Notes: a model not told the origin generated them from the letters alone. 14,073 nucleotides of DNA from an uncultured Pirellula sp. (GCA_903892365.1 CAITIF010000401.1:1-14073), one strand, 5' to 3'. Numbered from the stretch's first letter, positions 1 to 8,114 are shown. Numbers and translations are program-made.

Positions 1-3000
1 CCAAAAACCGGGCTGCATAGAACTGCCATGCTACATACAGAAAATCCCAGCGACTGCACCAGCACGACCATAATGGATGCTGTCCCGATTTTGCTCGGCC
101 CAACAAGAACCATTTCATGGCGACGACCAAGCCACATTCGACCATGATGGTCCCTAGTGTAACCGCTGGTGCCAATAAAAAAGCTCGTTCTACCCAGTTT
201 GCGTTCAAGGCGAAAATCGAAATCAACCAGTACCAAAAGTAGACTAGACTTAAGGGTACAACCGGAAGGGCGAAACGAAGCGACTCCCAAAAAAGCCGCG
301 AGGTGAATCGCAAGATTCCAGGTTCATGCGTCAGACTTCGATCCATACGGACTATTTCCCGCCGAGGCAGTTGCAGCGGTGGATGTCCGAACCAAGACGT
401 ACTTGCGCTCGATCCTCGAGAAGAAGCAACGGTGCAAACACCGATGAGAATATCCGCTTGCAGTTTCGAGCCAGTGGGGATAACCACGTGATTACCCAGA
501 AAGGTACCGCGCTCGAGCGACGTTGGTTCCATGGTGACCGTTCCGCGATGGATGCGAGGCCCACCAAGATAGATACCGTCTGCAAGAAAGCTTTCTTCGC
601 CCACACGAAGCGTCTCGGGCACAGAGCCGATGATGGTGCTAATCTCGCATTTGGCGCCAATGTTCATGCCTGCTAACCGCAGCCAGAGCGGCCAATAGAG
701 GGTTCCGCTAAGCCAGCGACCGACCGACTCAACCTGATTGGATTTGTATGCCATTCGAATGTAGGACATACTCCATCGGTTCTGTGTACCGAATTGCACA
801 TGGCCTAAACATCGAAGGAATAACGCTTTGCCCGCCAACGCGAACGGCACGTAAATGGTCATGGCTAAAAGCGACAACAGGAATGCCTGAAGGGGCAGAT
901 TGGGTTCGCTAAGCCATTCTAAAAGGGGTTCTGATTTCAGATCAAACACCGCGATTGCAAGTAGCAAAACGAACAAGAGAGGAATCATGGCTGCAATCGA
1001 GGCGACCGAATCGAAGCCAAGTTTTGCGCACGTGTAAAGTGGCGGAGCAAGCGTTTTCGAGAACACTGGAACTGGTGGTGCTGGGGATTCGCCTGTTCGT
1101 CTTGCAGGTACTCCATCCCACATTTCGCCAACTGCAATCGTCTCCCCTGTTGGTAGCCATGACAGTGCGGTAAGGTAGCCATCGCGTTCGATCAATGTGT
1201 TTCCGCTCACGCACGCCCTAATGTCAACCGTTGCCCCGTTGCCGATGGCGACGGGCGCAAAGTACATACAACCATGATGGAGTTCGACAAGCCCGATGTT
1301 CGCTTCGCATGCAAGCGTAACATCATCGCCAATGGTAAGCATGTCCCAACCGCCCAGTTGAAGATTGACACCGCGATGGATGTGCACTCGGCGGCCAACC
1401 TTGGCTCCTAACGCTCGAAGCACGGAACCATACAAGGCGGTGCTAGCTAGAATGTCCCACGGGATGGTTCGGGCTGCATTGGCAACGATCCAATGACGCA
1501 GATAATAACTGCTCCAAACAGGAGTGCGCATCGGTTCATAGCGACCTATCAGAGTCCACTTGAGACCAACCGTGATGCTGATGGAGCAAAGGGCGTAAAT
1601 CAATGTTCCAAAGAGTACAAAGAACGGTTCGAGCAATAAGGTACCCAGAAGTCCGATATACGATAGAAGAGATGGCAGAAGTTCGAAAGCGAGGGCATAA
1701 CCGATGGCGCTCATCGCGACCAGTTGCAGTAACAACCATAACGTTTGCAAAATCGTAACAGCATTGGGTGATGCAATGTGCCCTGGTGGTAACCGACCAA
1801 AGGGCGGAGAAACCGATGGTTGTGAATGATCGGCTGATAAGTGTTGAGCGAGTCGGGAGACGCTACGGAAGTTGTACAGATCTCGAGTCGTGATCGATGC
1901 GGTTTCCGGCCGCTGGCGGAGAAAGCAAGTGACTGCGACGGCTGTCAGGGAGTCACCGCCAAGGTCGATAAAGAAATCATCGTCTGTCGATAGGGGAGCG
2001 TTGGTCCCAAGAGCCTTGCCGAATGCTTCGACAATGTAGGCTTCTAACGTATTGTATGGTTTTATGATTTGCCGTAACGAGGTAGACGGGTCGGCAATAT
2101 CTTCGAGGTGGAGTTCCGGAAGTTGTTTGCGGTCGACTTTACCACCGATGCTGCGAGGCAGTGATTCAATGAAGCCGAAGCGTGCTGGCACCATGTACGA
2201 GGGCAGCAATTGGCGGAGCGCCATTTTAAGGCTTGCGAAGTCCGGTGGTGAATCCGGGTCGATCGGCACGATATGCGCTGCCAGCAACTGGTTATGACCC
2301 TCGCCTTGAGCTCTGCATGCGCATTCGCGTACGCCTGGTAAATCGGAAAGATGAGCTTCAATTGCCTCCAACTCAACTCGGTAGCCTCGCAGCTTGATTT
2401 GCGTGTCGATACGCCCCAAATAAATAAATTGTCCGTCCGCTTTGCGGCTGACAAGGTCACCGGTTCGATAGATTCTTCCAAGGGAGGGATGAATGGGGAA
2501 CTTCTCGTTGGTTAGCTTCGGAAGGTTGCGGTATCCACGAGCTAACCCCATGCCGGCAATGCATAGTTCGCCGGGCACACCATCAGCCACGGGTAACATG
2601 TTCTGGTCAAGAATCCACGCTGAATTGCCTTGCACGGGACGCCCAATTGTCACGGGTAACCCCTGCTGAATATCAGCCCGCAATACCGTGACGGTACACT
2701 CGGTTGGCCCGTATCCGTTGACGAGTCGTCGGCCAGGTGCCCAGCGTTCAACCAGGTCTTCGGTCAGGGCTTCTCCGCCAACATAAAGCAAACGCAGATC
2801 CGGCAGTTCGTTTTTGGGATCGAGGCAACCTGTGGTCCGCAGAAGTGTAGGAGGGGGGCAAAAAACAGTGATCCGCTCGCGACGTAACCAGTCCACCAAG
2901 TCTGGGCCCATCCGACCTGTCGTGTCATCGATGACCACCAAGGTGGCTCCTACGGCGAAGGCTAGCCAGATTTCTTCGATGGACGAATCGTAGGCGGCCG

Positions 3001-3652
3001 ACGACCCTTGACCAACGCGGTCCACAGGCGTGAGCTGAAATTCATCGATATCGGAGGCTACCAAGTTCATGACCGAACAATGCTCGATCATCACTCCTTT
3101 GGGCGCTCCAGTCGTTCCTGATGTATAGATCACATAGCAAAGATCCTGGGAGGTAGGCGTTTCAGGTTGTTCTGGAGTGCCCCTTTGCTCCGTCAATACT
3201 TCGGTTGTCCCAACATCAAAAGCAGGTGGGGTTCGCAACTCTGCCCTTCCAACTCGTGATAACCCATCTTCATCGGTCAACAACAAAGAGGCATCGGCAT
3301 TATCGAGAACCGCCTGGACGTGTGAGTCAGGAAACACCGGATCGATACAAGTAAATGCCCCGCCCGACTTGAGAACCGCAAGCTGACATAGATAAAGCCG
3401 ATGAGAATTTCGTGGTACCAGGATGGCGATCAGCTTGCCCGGTTTGGCATGCGGTGCAATCCGGGCAGCCAGCGATTCCGCTTCTGTGTTGAGCTGCCCG
3501 TAGCTGACAACCTGACGTTTTCTACCGTCCGAATCTGGAGGAATGTCGACCGCAATCCTATTCGGATATAAGGCAGCGGATCGCTCAAAAAAATGATGCA
3601 ACAGTTCAGCGGGCTGGAATCGTTCAGCAGATTGTGTCGTTAGAACGGTCAT
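1..3652 (-). CDS. Pls/PosA-type NRPS-like synthetase: adenylation + carrier + membrane/hexapeptide-repeat C-terminus (3' end outside window)
   Basis: One open frame of 1217 codons starts at the ATG at 3650-3652, two codons after an in-frame TGA, and leaves the window without a stop. Residues 1 to about 520 form an adenylation domain: A3 YTSGTTGAPKG from 176, A4 YDSS at 221, A5 YGPTE at 314, YRTGDL near 400, GYRVELE from 423 and the A10 lysine (GGKVDR) at 505. A carrier domain follows, with FIDLGGDSL and the phosphopantetheine serine at 568. Next come hydrophobic segments (about 633-705), a left-handed-helix acyltransferase-like domain (about 735-855), more membrane segments (about 880-945), a second helix-like domain (about 990-1075) and a third hydrophobic block (about 1120-1185). 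No condensation or thioesterase domain precedes or interrupts this. The layout matches the Pls/PosA family, whose founder makes epsilon-poly-L-lysine at the membrane. The amino acid used here is unknown. The gene lies 149 bases downstream of ftsY on the same strand. Confidence 0.9.
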   Translation of the reverse strand, partial: MTVLTTQSAERFQPAELLHHFFERSAALYPNRIAVDIPPDSDGRKRQVVSYGQLNTEAESLAARIAPHAKPGKLIAILVPRNSHRLYLCQLAVLKSGGAFTCIDPVFPDSHVQAVLDNADASLLLTDEDGLSRVGRAELRTPPAFDVGTTEVLTEQRGTPEQPETPTSQDLCYVIYTSGTTGAPKGVMIEHCSVMNLVASDIDEFQLTPVDRVGQGSSAAYDSSIEEIWLAFAVGATLVVIDDTTGRMGPDLVDWLRRERITVFCPPPTLLRTTGCLDPKNELPDLRLLYVGGEALTEDLVERWAPGRRLVNGYGPTECTVTVLRADIQQGLPVTIGRPVQGNSAWILDQNMLPVADGVPGELCIAGMGLARGYRNLPKLTNEKFPIHPSLGRIYRTGDLVSRKADGQFIYLGRIDTQIKLRGYRVELEAIEAHLSDLPGVRECACRAQGEGHNQLLAAHIVPIDPDSPPDFASLKMALRQLLPSYMVPARFGFIESLPRSIGGKVDRKQLPELHLEDIADPSTSLRQIIKPYNTLEAYIVEAFGKALGTNAPLSTDDDFFIDLGGDSLTAVAVTCFLRQRPETASITTRDLYNFRSVSRLAQHLSADHSQPSVSPPFGRLPPGHIASPNAVTILQTLWLLLQLVAMSAIGYALAFELLPSLLSYIGLLGTLLLEPFFVLFGTLIYALCSISITVGLKWTLIGRYEPMRTPVWSSYYLRHWIVANAARTIPWDILASTALYGSVLRALGAKVGRRVHIHRGVNLQLGGWDMLTIGDDVTLACEANIGLVELHHGCMYFAPVAIGNGATVDIRACVSGNTLIERDGYLTALSWLPTGETIAVGEMWDGVPARRTGESPAPPVPVFSKTLAPPLYTCAKLGFDSVASIAAMIPLLFVLLLAIAVFDLKSEPLLEWLSEPNLPLQAFLLSLLAMTIYVPFALAGKALFLRCLGHVQFGTQNRWSMSYIRMAYKSNQVESVGRWLSGTLYWPLWLRLAGMNIGAKCEISTIIGSVPETLRVGEESFLADGIYLGGPRIHRGTVTMEPTSLERGTFLGNHVVIPTGSKLQADILIGVCTVASSRGSSASTSWFGHPPLQLPRREIVRMDRSLTHEPGILRFTSRLFWESLRFALPVVPLSLVYFWYWLISIFALNANWVERAFLLAPAVTLGTIMVECGLVVAMKWFLLGRAKSGQHPLWSCWCSRWDFLYVAWQFYAARFL

Positions 3653-3801
3653 GGTTCAGTGGTTCGCCAATTGAGCCAATAATGCAAGTGCAGGCCTTGG
3701 TGAGCGGTTGCTTTCCATGGAATCTACCAACGAATCTCGATCTGCGTTTGCAATTCGATTTCTTTCGTTGCGAACGAGAACGGAATGTCCCAAACAGATG
3801 A

Positions 3802-4836
3802 TTAGAAAAGCGCTTCGGCGAAACCGTCTGGATCGAACTCGGAGATGTCATCCAGTTTCTCACCGATCCCAATGAACTTTACCGGCAGGCCAAACTGTTC
3901 TGCGATCGGAACGATCACTCCACCCTTGGCGGTTCCGTCCATTTTGGCAAGAACGATACCTGTACATCCAGCGGCTTCTGAAAAACCTTTTGCTTGACTG
4001 ATCGCATTCTGTCCAGCGGTAGCGTCCAAAACAAGAAGTACTTCATGTGGAGCGCCTTCGATTTGCTTTTGAATGATTCGCTTCATTTTCTCCAGTTGCT
4101 GCATCAAGTTGCTTTGAGTCTGCAATCGACCAGCCGTATCCAAAATACAAACGTCGTACGATTCCGCGACCGCTCTCTGAACGGTTTTGTAAACAACCGA
4201 GCCAGGATCGGAACCGTGCTCCCCTAAAACAATATCGCAACCAATTCGTTCCGACCAGATTTTAAGCTGCTCAACCGCTGCCGCTCGGAACGTATCACCC
4301 GCGCCCAACAAGACGCGATTGCCTTGTTGAGTTAGTCGATTGGCAAGTTTTGCAATCGACGTGGTTTTTCCCGAGCCGTTGACACCAACCACTAAAATCA
4401 CGGTTGGGCCTTGATCGGCCGTTCGCAGCGATGCATTTTTTGACTTGAGCGATTCCTTCACTTGTTCGCGTACAACGCTTAGCACATCCGCAAACTCGAT
4501 TTTGCGGCTGCGGTAGGTGTTGCTAATCGAGTCCCGGATTTTGCTGGCCGTCATGCCCCCCATGTCCGTTCGAACCAGGGTCGCATAGAGATCGCTTAAA
4601 AACTGATCGTCGACCAGTTGGCCTTCGCTTTTCCAAAGGTCGCGAATATCAGTCCGCAACCATTCGTTCGTTTTTGCTAACGCTCGACGATACCAGCTGA
4701 CCTGCTCCGCATCAGCATCGTCGGAAGGGGTTGGTCCGTTCGGTTTGTTGCCGTTATTCTCCAGGCTTTTGTCGGCAGATTTGTCCAGCTGGCTTCCCTC
4801 TTGGTTCTCTACCTTTTTCTTTCGCCAGAATACCAT
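3802..4836 (-). CDS. ftsY: Signal recognition particle receptor FtsY
   Basis: This 344-residue GTPase docks SRP-bound ribosomes at the inner membrane for co-translational insertion of membrane proteins. An N-terminal basic and polar stretch (1-45, with a short acidic DDADAE segment) replaces the long acidic A-domain of E. coli. The N helical bundle covers about 48-135. The G domain shows the P-loop GVNGSGKTT (151-159), [12 protein letters not shown] (180-191), DTAGR (233-237), DATAGQNA (271-278) and the base-binding motif [10 protein letters not shown] (297-306), with Ala where many relatives have Thr. The C-terminal GIGEKLDDI segment and the final [11 protein letters not shown] are typical FtsY. 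The start has no clear Shine-Dalgarno sequence. The gene begins 33 bases after the stop of the secreted beta-propeller gene, so the two are probably co-transcribed. Confidence 0.97.
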   Translation of the reverse strand: MVFWRKKKVENQEGSQLDKSADKSLENNGNKPNGPTPSDDADAEQVSWYRRALAKTNEWLRTDIRDLWKSEGQLVDDQFLSDLYATLVRTDMGGMTASKIRDSISNTYRSRKIEFADVLSVVREQVKESLKSKNASLRTADQGPTVILVVGVNGSGKTTSIAKLANRLTQQGNRVLLGAGDTFRAAAVEQLKIWSERIGCDIVLGEHGSDPGSVVYKTVQRAVAESYDVCILDTAGRLQTQSNLMQQLEKMKRIIQKQIEGAPHEVLLVLDATAGQNAISQAKGFSEAAGCTGIVLAKMDGTAKGGVIVPIAEQFGLPVKFIGIGEKLDDISEFDPDGFAEALF

Positions 4837-4869
4837 GCTTCAGTTGATTTCTATTTAGTCTAAAGGGCT

Positions 4870-6213
4870 TTATTGGGGGAGCTCGAAACAGCGGATCTCA
4901 CGGTCGTTCCGGACCAGGAAGTGCCCATCTGCGACTGCCGGAAATGACCAAAGTATATCGCGTCCATTCGAAGTGTTGGTGGGATCAATTGCGTGAAAGC
5001 GACCTGTTTCTTGATATCCATTGGGGCTAAGGATAGCCGATACGACATCTCCATTTTCGCCCAAGATGTAATAAAAGCCATTGGCCTTGATCAGGTAGGC
5101 GGCACCATTGGAACCGCCTCGCGTTCGATCTACACCAACCGTTGGCAAGGCAGATTGCCATTTTCGCGTTCCGTCTTTGGCGTCCACACAAACCAAAGCC
5201 CCGCTTTGATAGTCTGCTCCGTAAAGGTGGCCATCGTCAAAGACAGCTACGGTGTTGGAAAGCCCTAATGACGTTTTTTTGGTTCCTGTCCAAAGTGCTT
5301 TAGCGGCCATCGGCTTGGAGCTCAATTGGAACATTGACGACACCCCTTCGCCCGAAACGAATAGAAGATCACCCAGCAGAACAGGTGGCGCGACCGACAT
5401 TCCATAATCCGGTTTCATTGGCAGCTGCCAATTCACTTTGCCGCTGCTAGGGTCCAGGCTTGAGACCATTTCCGGGTCCCAAATCATCAATTGCTTAATA
5501 CCGGCGTGTTCAATCACTGCGGGTGGGCAATACCCGATTTCGTTTCCGCTTAGAGAGCGCCAAATCTCTTTGCCTGTCTTGCGGTCAAGGGCAACGACTA
5601 AGCTGTCTTCGCCACCTGCTAAGCAAATCAGCTTGTCGTCGATTACCAAGGGAACTGCAGCATGACCCCATATCGGTGCCTTGGTCTTGTAGTCGGATGC
5701 AAGTTGACGCTTCCATTGAACGCTGCCGCTTTCAAGCTCAAGGCAAACCAGATCCCCTTCGGCTCCGAGGGTATAGACCATGCCGCCATCAATCACAGGT
5801 GTGGCCCGGGGACCGCCAGGATAAGAAAGAGCATAAGGGCGGTCGTAAGCATGTACCCAAATCTCTTTCCCGGAAGCCCCATCCAAGCAAACGACTCTTT
5901 CTTGACCAAGCAAACGATCGCGGGTTCCAGGGTTGTTGGTGATCTCACCGGATTTCTTTTGATAGTCTGTTACCACTACCCGTCCTTGGGCGGAAACGGG
6001 ACCCGAGTAGCCCATGCCAATCGGCTTCTGCCAAAGCATCTTCAATCCTTCTTTGGGAATGGCCTTCCACGCAGTCTTGCCGGTCAAAGCTCCGTCTCGA
6101 TTGGGGCCATTCCATTGAGGCCAATCTTGGCCAAGTCCTGAAGCTTGAAGTCCCAGGAGTAGTGTAAGAGCCGCTACAAAACAAAGCGTTAGGGGTCGGC
6201 TTGGTAGCGACAT
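4870..6213 (-). CDS. Secreted PQQ-like beta-propeller repeat protein
   Basis: I place the start at the ATG at 6211-6213 because an AAGGA Shine-Dalgarno sequence (bases 6221-6225 on the plus strand read TCCTT) sits 7 bases upstream and a clear signal peptide follows. This gives 447 residues. An upstream in-frame ATG at 6259-6261 would add 16 residues before the signal peptide. The h-region LTLCFVAALTLLLGLQ is followed by a likely cleavage near Gly-Gln-Asp-Trp. The mature protein opens with WPQWNGPNRDG, a common start of planctomycete PQQ-like proteins. Repeated blade signatures follow (GKEIW twice, GKVNW, GTRKW, and several hydrophobic-Cys-Leu strand ends), as expected for an eight-bladed propeller. 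No quinoprotein dehydrogenase catalytic domain is evident, so this is more likely a scaffold, binding or BamB-like protein than an enzyme. It is the first gene after the rpsG terminator and probably heads the run into ftsY. Confidence 0.88.
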   Translation of the reverse strand: MSLPSRPLTLCFVAALTLLLGLQASGLGQDWPQWNGPNRDGALTGKTAWKAIPKEGLKMLWQKPIGMGYSGPVSAQGRVVVTDYQKKSGEITNNPGTRDRLLGQERVVCLDGASGKEIWVHAYDRPYALSYPGGPRATPVIDGGMVYTLGAEGDLVCLELESGSVQWKRQLASDYKTKAPIWGHAAVPLVIDDKLICLAGGEDSLVVALDRKTGKEIWRSLSGNEIGYCPPAVIEHAGIKQLMIWDPEMVSSLDPSSGKVNWQLPMKPDYGMSVAPPVLLGDLLFVSGEGVSSMFQLSSKPMAAKALWTGTKKTSLGLSNTVAVFDDGHLYGADYQSGALVCVDAKDGTRKWQSALPTVGVDRTRGGSNGAAYLIKANGFYYILGENGDVVSAILSPNGYQETGRFHAIDPTNTSNGRDILWSFPAVADGHFLVRNDREIRCFELPQ

Positions 6214-6370
6214 GGCAGTTTCCTTGTGGTGAAGTAGAGTAAGAAGTAGAGCTTTGGTCATTCTAGGCCATCCATTGAGTTTGTTGGTAGCACGCGGATG
6301 GATCTAACCCTATGAATTAAAAGTGAAGAGCGATGAAAACAAGAGCTAGGTGAGCGGGAAGGCCAACAAA

Positions 6371-6396
6371 AAACCCTCTCGCGTAGGAGAGGGTTT
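6371..6396 (-). terminator. Rho-independent terminator of the rpsL-rpsG unit
   Basis: A perfect 10-bp stem, AAACCCTCTC (6371-6380) with GAGAGGGTTT (6387-6396), surrounds a 6-base loop. Read on the minus strand, the stem is followed by a T-rich run (TTTTTTGTT) and lies 32 bases past the rpsG stop. It therefore ends minus-strand transcription from rpsG and insulates the downstream beta-propeller gene. Confidence 0.9.
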
Positions 6397-6427
6397 CTTG
6401 AATTCGTTGAAGTATCTTTGACGGACA

Positions 6428-6898
6428 CTACCAAGCAAAGTGAGCGAACGCCTTGTTGGCGTCGGCCATGCGGTGCGTGTTTTCTCGCTTGGTGATCGCG
6501 GTACCTTCTTTGCGGTAGGCGGCCATCAATTCATCTGCAAGCTTCTGATGGGTCGCACGGCCCTTTTTGTCGCGAACGGCTGACAAGACCCAGCGGAACG
6601 CCAGGCTTTGTTGACGGTTCTTATTAACTTGCATTGGCACTTGGTAAGAAGCACCACCGACTCGCTTGGATCGGACTTCGATGTATGGCTTAACGTTTTC
6701 GATTGCTTGCTCGAAAACCTCGATCGGTGGACGATCCTTGATCTTCTCGCCAATTTCTTCCAAGGCATTGTAGAAAACGCCTTGAGCTGTGGTCTTCTTG
6801 CCATCGTACATCAAGCAGTTGATGAACTTGGAAGCCAGAAGGGAATTGTGGCGTGGGTCAGGACGAAGACTTGTGCGGGATGCTGTGATTTTGCCCAT
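6428..6898 (-). CDS. rpsG: 30S ribosomal protein S7
   Basis: The 156-residue product has the usual family length. S7 binds the 3' major domain of 16S rRNA, starts assembly of the small-subunit head and lines the E-site exit channel. Recognisable segments are [18 protein letters not shown] near the N-terminus, the central [15 protein letters not shown], and the C-terminal [16 protein letters not shown]. The start ATG follows AATTAATTCCGCC with no Shine-Dalgarno sequence. The gene lies 53 bases downstream of rpsL and ends just before the terminator at 6371-6396. In many bacteria fusA and tufA follow rpsG; here they do not. Confidence 0.97.
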   Translation of the reverse strand: MGKITASRTSLRPDPRHNSLLASKFINCLMYDGKKTTAQGVFYNALEEIGEKIKDRPPIEVFEQAIENVKPYIEVRSKRVGGASYQVPMQVNKNRQQSLAFRWVLSAVRDKKGRATHQKLADELMAAYRKEGTAITKRENTHRMADANKAFAHFAW

Positions 6899-6951
6899 GG
6901 CGGAATTAATTTCGACTGGTTGTCGTAGGAACTTGTGTTAGTGAACTGAAA

Positions 6952-7320
6952 TTAGGCCTTCTTCGCACCGTAACGGCTGCGGGACTGCTTACGACCGACA
7001 ACTCCAAGTGTGTCGCGGCTTCCGCGAACGACTTGATATCGAACCCCTGGAAGATCCCGAACTCGACCACCCCGAACGAGAACGATCGAGTGTTCTTGCA
7101 AATTGTGGCCTTCGCCTGGGATATAAACAGTGACTTCTTTACCGTTGCTCAAACGAACACGAGTGATCTTGCGAAGTGCGGAGTTCGGCTTCTTGGGAGT
7201 CATGGTTCGAACTAGCAAGCAAACGCCTTGCTTTTGTGGGCACTGTTCAAGAACAGGGCTCTTTGTCCCTTTACGCTGAACAACGCGATTCTTTCGAACC
7301 AATTGATTGATAGTTGGCAT
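6952..7320 (-). CDS. rpsL: 30S ribosomal protein S12
   Basis: This 122-residue protein sits at the decoding centre and controls translational accuracy. It shows NQLVRK near the start, [19 protein letters not shown] (Lys43 and Lys44 by E. coli count including Met), [10 protein letters not shown], and the loop [12 protein letters not shown]. Residue 88 in that loop is Arg (codon CGG read from 7059 to 7057), where E. coli has Lys88. Asp89, the usual RimO methylthiolation target, is retained. The C-terminus ends SRYGAKKA. The start has no Shine-Dalgarno sequence. The gene is immediately upstream of rpsG and 71 bases downstream of tRNA-Leu on the same strand. Confidence 0.97.
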   Translation of the reverse strand: MPTINQLVRKNRVVQRKGTKSPVLEQCPQKQGVCLLVRTMTPKKPNSALRKITRVRLSNGKEVTVYIPGEGHNLQEHSIVLVRGGRVRDLPGVRYQVVRGSRDTLGVVGRKQSRSRYGAKKA

Positions 7321-7391
7321 ACGTCAATAAAACTCGGATCCACTGAGGAAATTAAAGGTTCACCATGCAAATTTGATGTTCAGCTGGCAAG

Positions 7392-7476
7392 TACCAAAGG
7401 TGGGAATCGAACCCACACGTCTGTTAAGGACACTGGATTTTGAGTCCAGCGCGTCTGCCGATTCCGCCACTTTGGC
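7392..7476 (-). tRNA. tRNA-Leu, anticodon CAA
   Basis: An 85-base class II tRNA reads from 7476 to 7392. The acceptor stem is GCCAAAG with CTTTGGT (first pair G-U). The anticodon stem is CTGGA/TCCAG around the loop CTCAAAA, giving anticodon CAA for codon UUG. A long variable arm (TGTCCTTAACAGACG region) and the T arm GTGGG-TTCGATT-CCCAC are present, and the discriminator is A. The 3' CCA is not encoded, since the next bases read CTT. The large variable arm and the A73 discriminator are both expected for tRNA-Leu. Confidence 0.95.
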
Positions 7477-7514
7477 TCATAAAAATCAGCTGCCATCGAA
7501 TTTGGGAGTATGAG

Positions 7515-7542
7515 TTTATCGGCCAATACCACAGTTGGACAA
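7515..7542 (-). promoter_or_regulatory. Candidate sigma70-like promoter for tRNA-Leu/rpsL/rpsG
   Basis: On the minus strand TTGTCC (7542-7537) and GATAAA (7520-7515) are separated by 16 bases, each matching the -35 and -10 consensus at 4 of 6 positions. The distance to the tRNA 5' end is about 38 bases, so transcription would start roughly 30 bases before the tRNA. This was found by eye, and planctomycete promoter consensus is not well defined. Confidence 0.25.
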
Positions 7543-7549
7543 GTCCAAC
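7534..7549. repeat. 16-base dyad upstream of tRNA-Leu/rpsL
   Basis: GTTGGAC (7534-7540) and GTCCAAC (7543-7549) form a perfect 7-bp inverted repeat around a two-base centre. As RNA it would be a 6-bp stem with a CAAG loop. On the plus strand it is followed by GAGGTTTTTC, which resembles a weak terminator, but no plus-strand gene ends here. As DNA it overlaps the -35 box of the candidate minus-strand promoter and would suit a dimeric regulator. Confidence 0.5.
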
Positions 7550-7780
7550 CGAGGTTTTTCAGACAAATTCTCAGAGTAACTTTCTCGACTTTTTGTAGAA
7601 CCGGTCACCAGATTTTTTCCAGGTCCAGCCAATATAGCCGTTTCTTGGATCTTTCGGTTTGTTTGACGGTGTTCAGCATACGCCTCGAAATAATCCGCCG
7701 TTCGCTGTAGAAAAAGTCTTCGGCAAGTGGCGAGAGCATGCAAACGTCGCTTCATTAATCCCCAGCACGATCGATTGAGC

Positions 7781-7796
7781 GACGGCGACTGCCGTC
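7781..7796. repeat. Small GC-rich hairpin in the tRNA-cphA gap
   Basis: GACGGC (7781-7786) and GCCGTC (7791-7796) form a perfect 6-bp stem with a GACT tetraloop. No T-run follows on either strand, so it is not a classic terminator. No function can be assigned. Confidence 0.35.
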
Positions 7797-8044
7797 AGAA
7801 TGAATCAGATGTGTGATCGATCCGACGTCGCACCTCGGCTTCACAAAGAGCCTTTGCGAAGTCTGCCTTTCGGGGTTTTACCAGTCGAATCAAATGATTA
7901 GACGAACGAATCTGCCCTTGGCCCGGTTTTTGCATGGGATATTGCCCTCTAGCGTTGCATAACCAACCTGTTCCCACCCGATAACGTTAAGGCTCCCAAC
8001 AGAAATAGATTTTTGTTGAGCGAGTTGTATCCGGAACGGTGTGG

Positions 8045-8073
8045 TTGGATCAGAATGGTGTGCTAGCTATTTT
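8045..8073 (+). promoter_or_regulatory. Candidate sigma70-like promoter for cphA
   Basis: TTGGAT (8045-8050) and TATTTT (8068-8073) are spaced by exactly 17 bases, each matching the consensus at 4 of 6 positions. The cphA ATG lies about 40 bases beyond the -10 box. Low certainty: found by eye, with no conservation data. Confidence 0.3.
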
Positions 8074-8104
8074 CTCTCCCACAAAAGTTCAACTAGTTAA
8101 TTAC

Positions 8105-8110
8105 AGAGGA
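8105..8110 (+). promoter_or_regulatory. Shine-Dalgarno site of cphA
   Basis: AGAGGA lies 4 bases before the ATG at 8115. It is one of only two clear ribosome binding sites in the window and supports the chosen start. Confidence 0.6.
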
Positions 8111-8114
8111 AGTC

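Larger units (their letters stand above)
7477..8114. other. 638-base gap between tRNA-Leu and cphA; no convincing gene
   Basis: Only short ORFs (60-80 codons) occur here, on both strands and overlapping each other. None has a recognisable domain or a ribosome binding site. The gap should hold the divergent promoters: one on the minus strand for tRNA-Leu, rpsL and rpsG, and one on the plus strand for cphA. Visible structures are a 16-base dyad at 7534-7549, a GC hairpin at 7781-7796 and a candidate cphA promoter at 8045-8073, each listed separately. Confidence 0.7.

Noticed and set aside
2062..2481. 139-codon minus-strand ORF inside the NRPS-like gene
   Set aside because: It is out of frame with the adenylation/carrier reading, which continues through this region with clear motifs. 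It has no domain signature of its own.
5662..6141. 159-codon plus-strand ORF opposite the beta-propeller gene
   Set aside because: Antisense shadow of a clear coding region. Its translation has no motif and no ribosome binding site.
6214..6261. Upstream ATG extension of the beta-propeller protein
   Set aside because: The extra 16 residues precede a well-formed signal peptide, and the Shine-Dalgarno sequence is placed for the ATG at 6211-6213.
7516..7755. 79-codon minus-strand ORF in the tRNA-cphA gap
   Set aside because: No ribosome binding site or domain, and a competing plus-strand ORF covers the same bases. It could be a real small gene only if conserved in relatives.
7795..7977. 60-codon minus-strand ORF in the tRNA-cphA gap
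   Set aside because: Short, composition like random sequence, no start signal and no recognisable motif.
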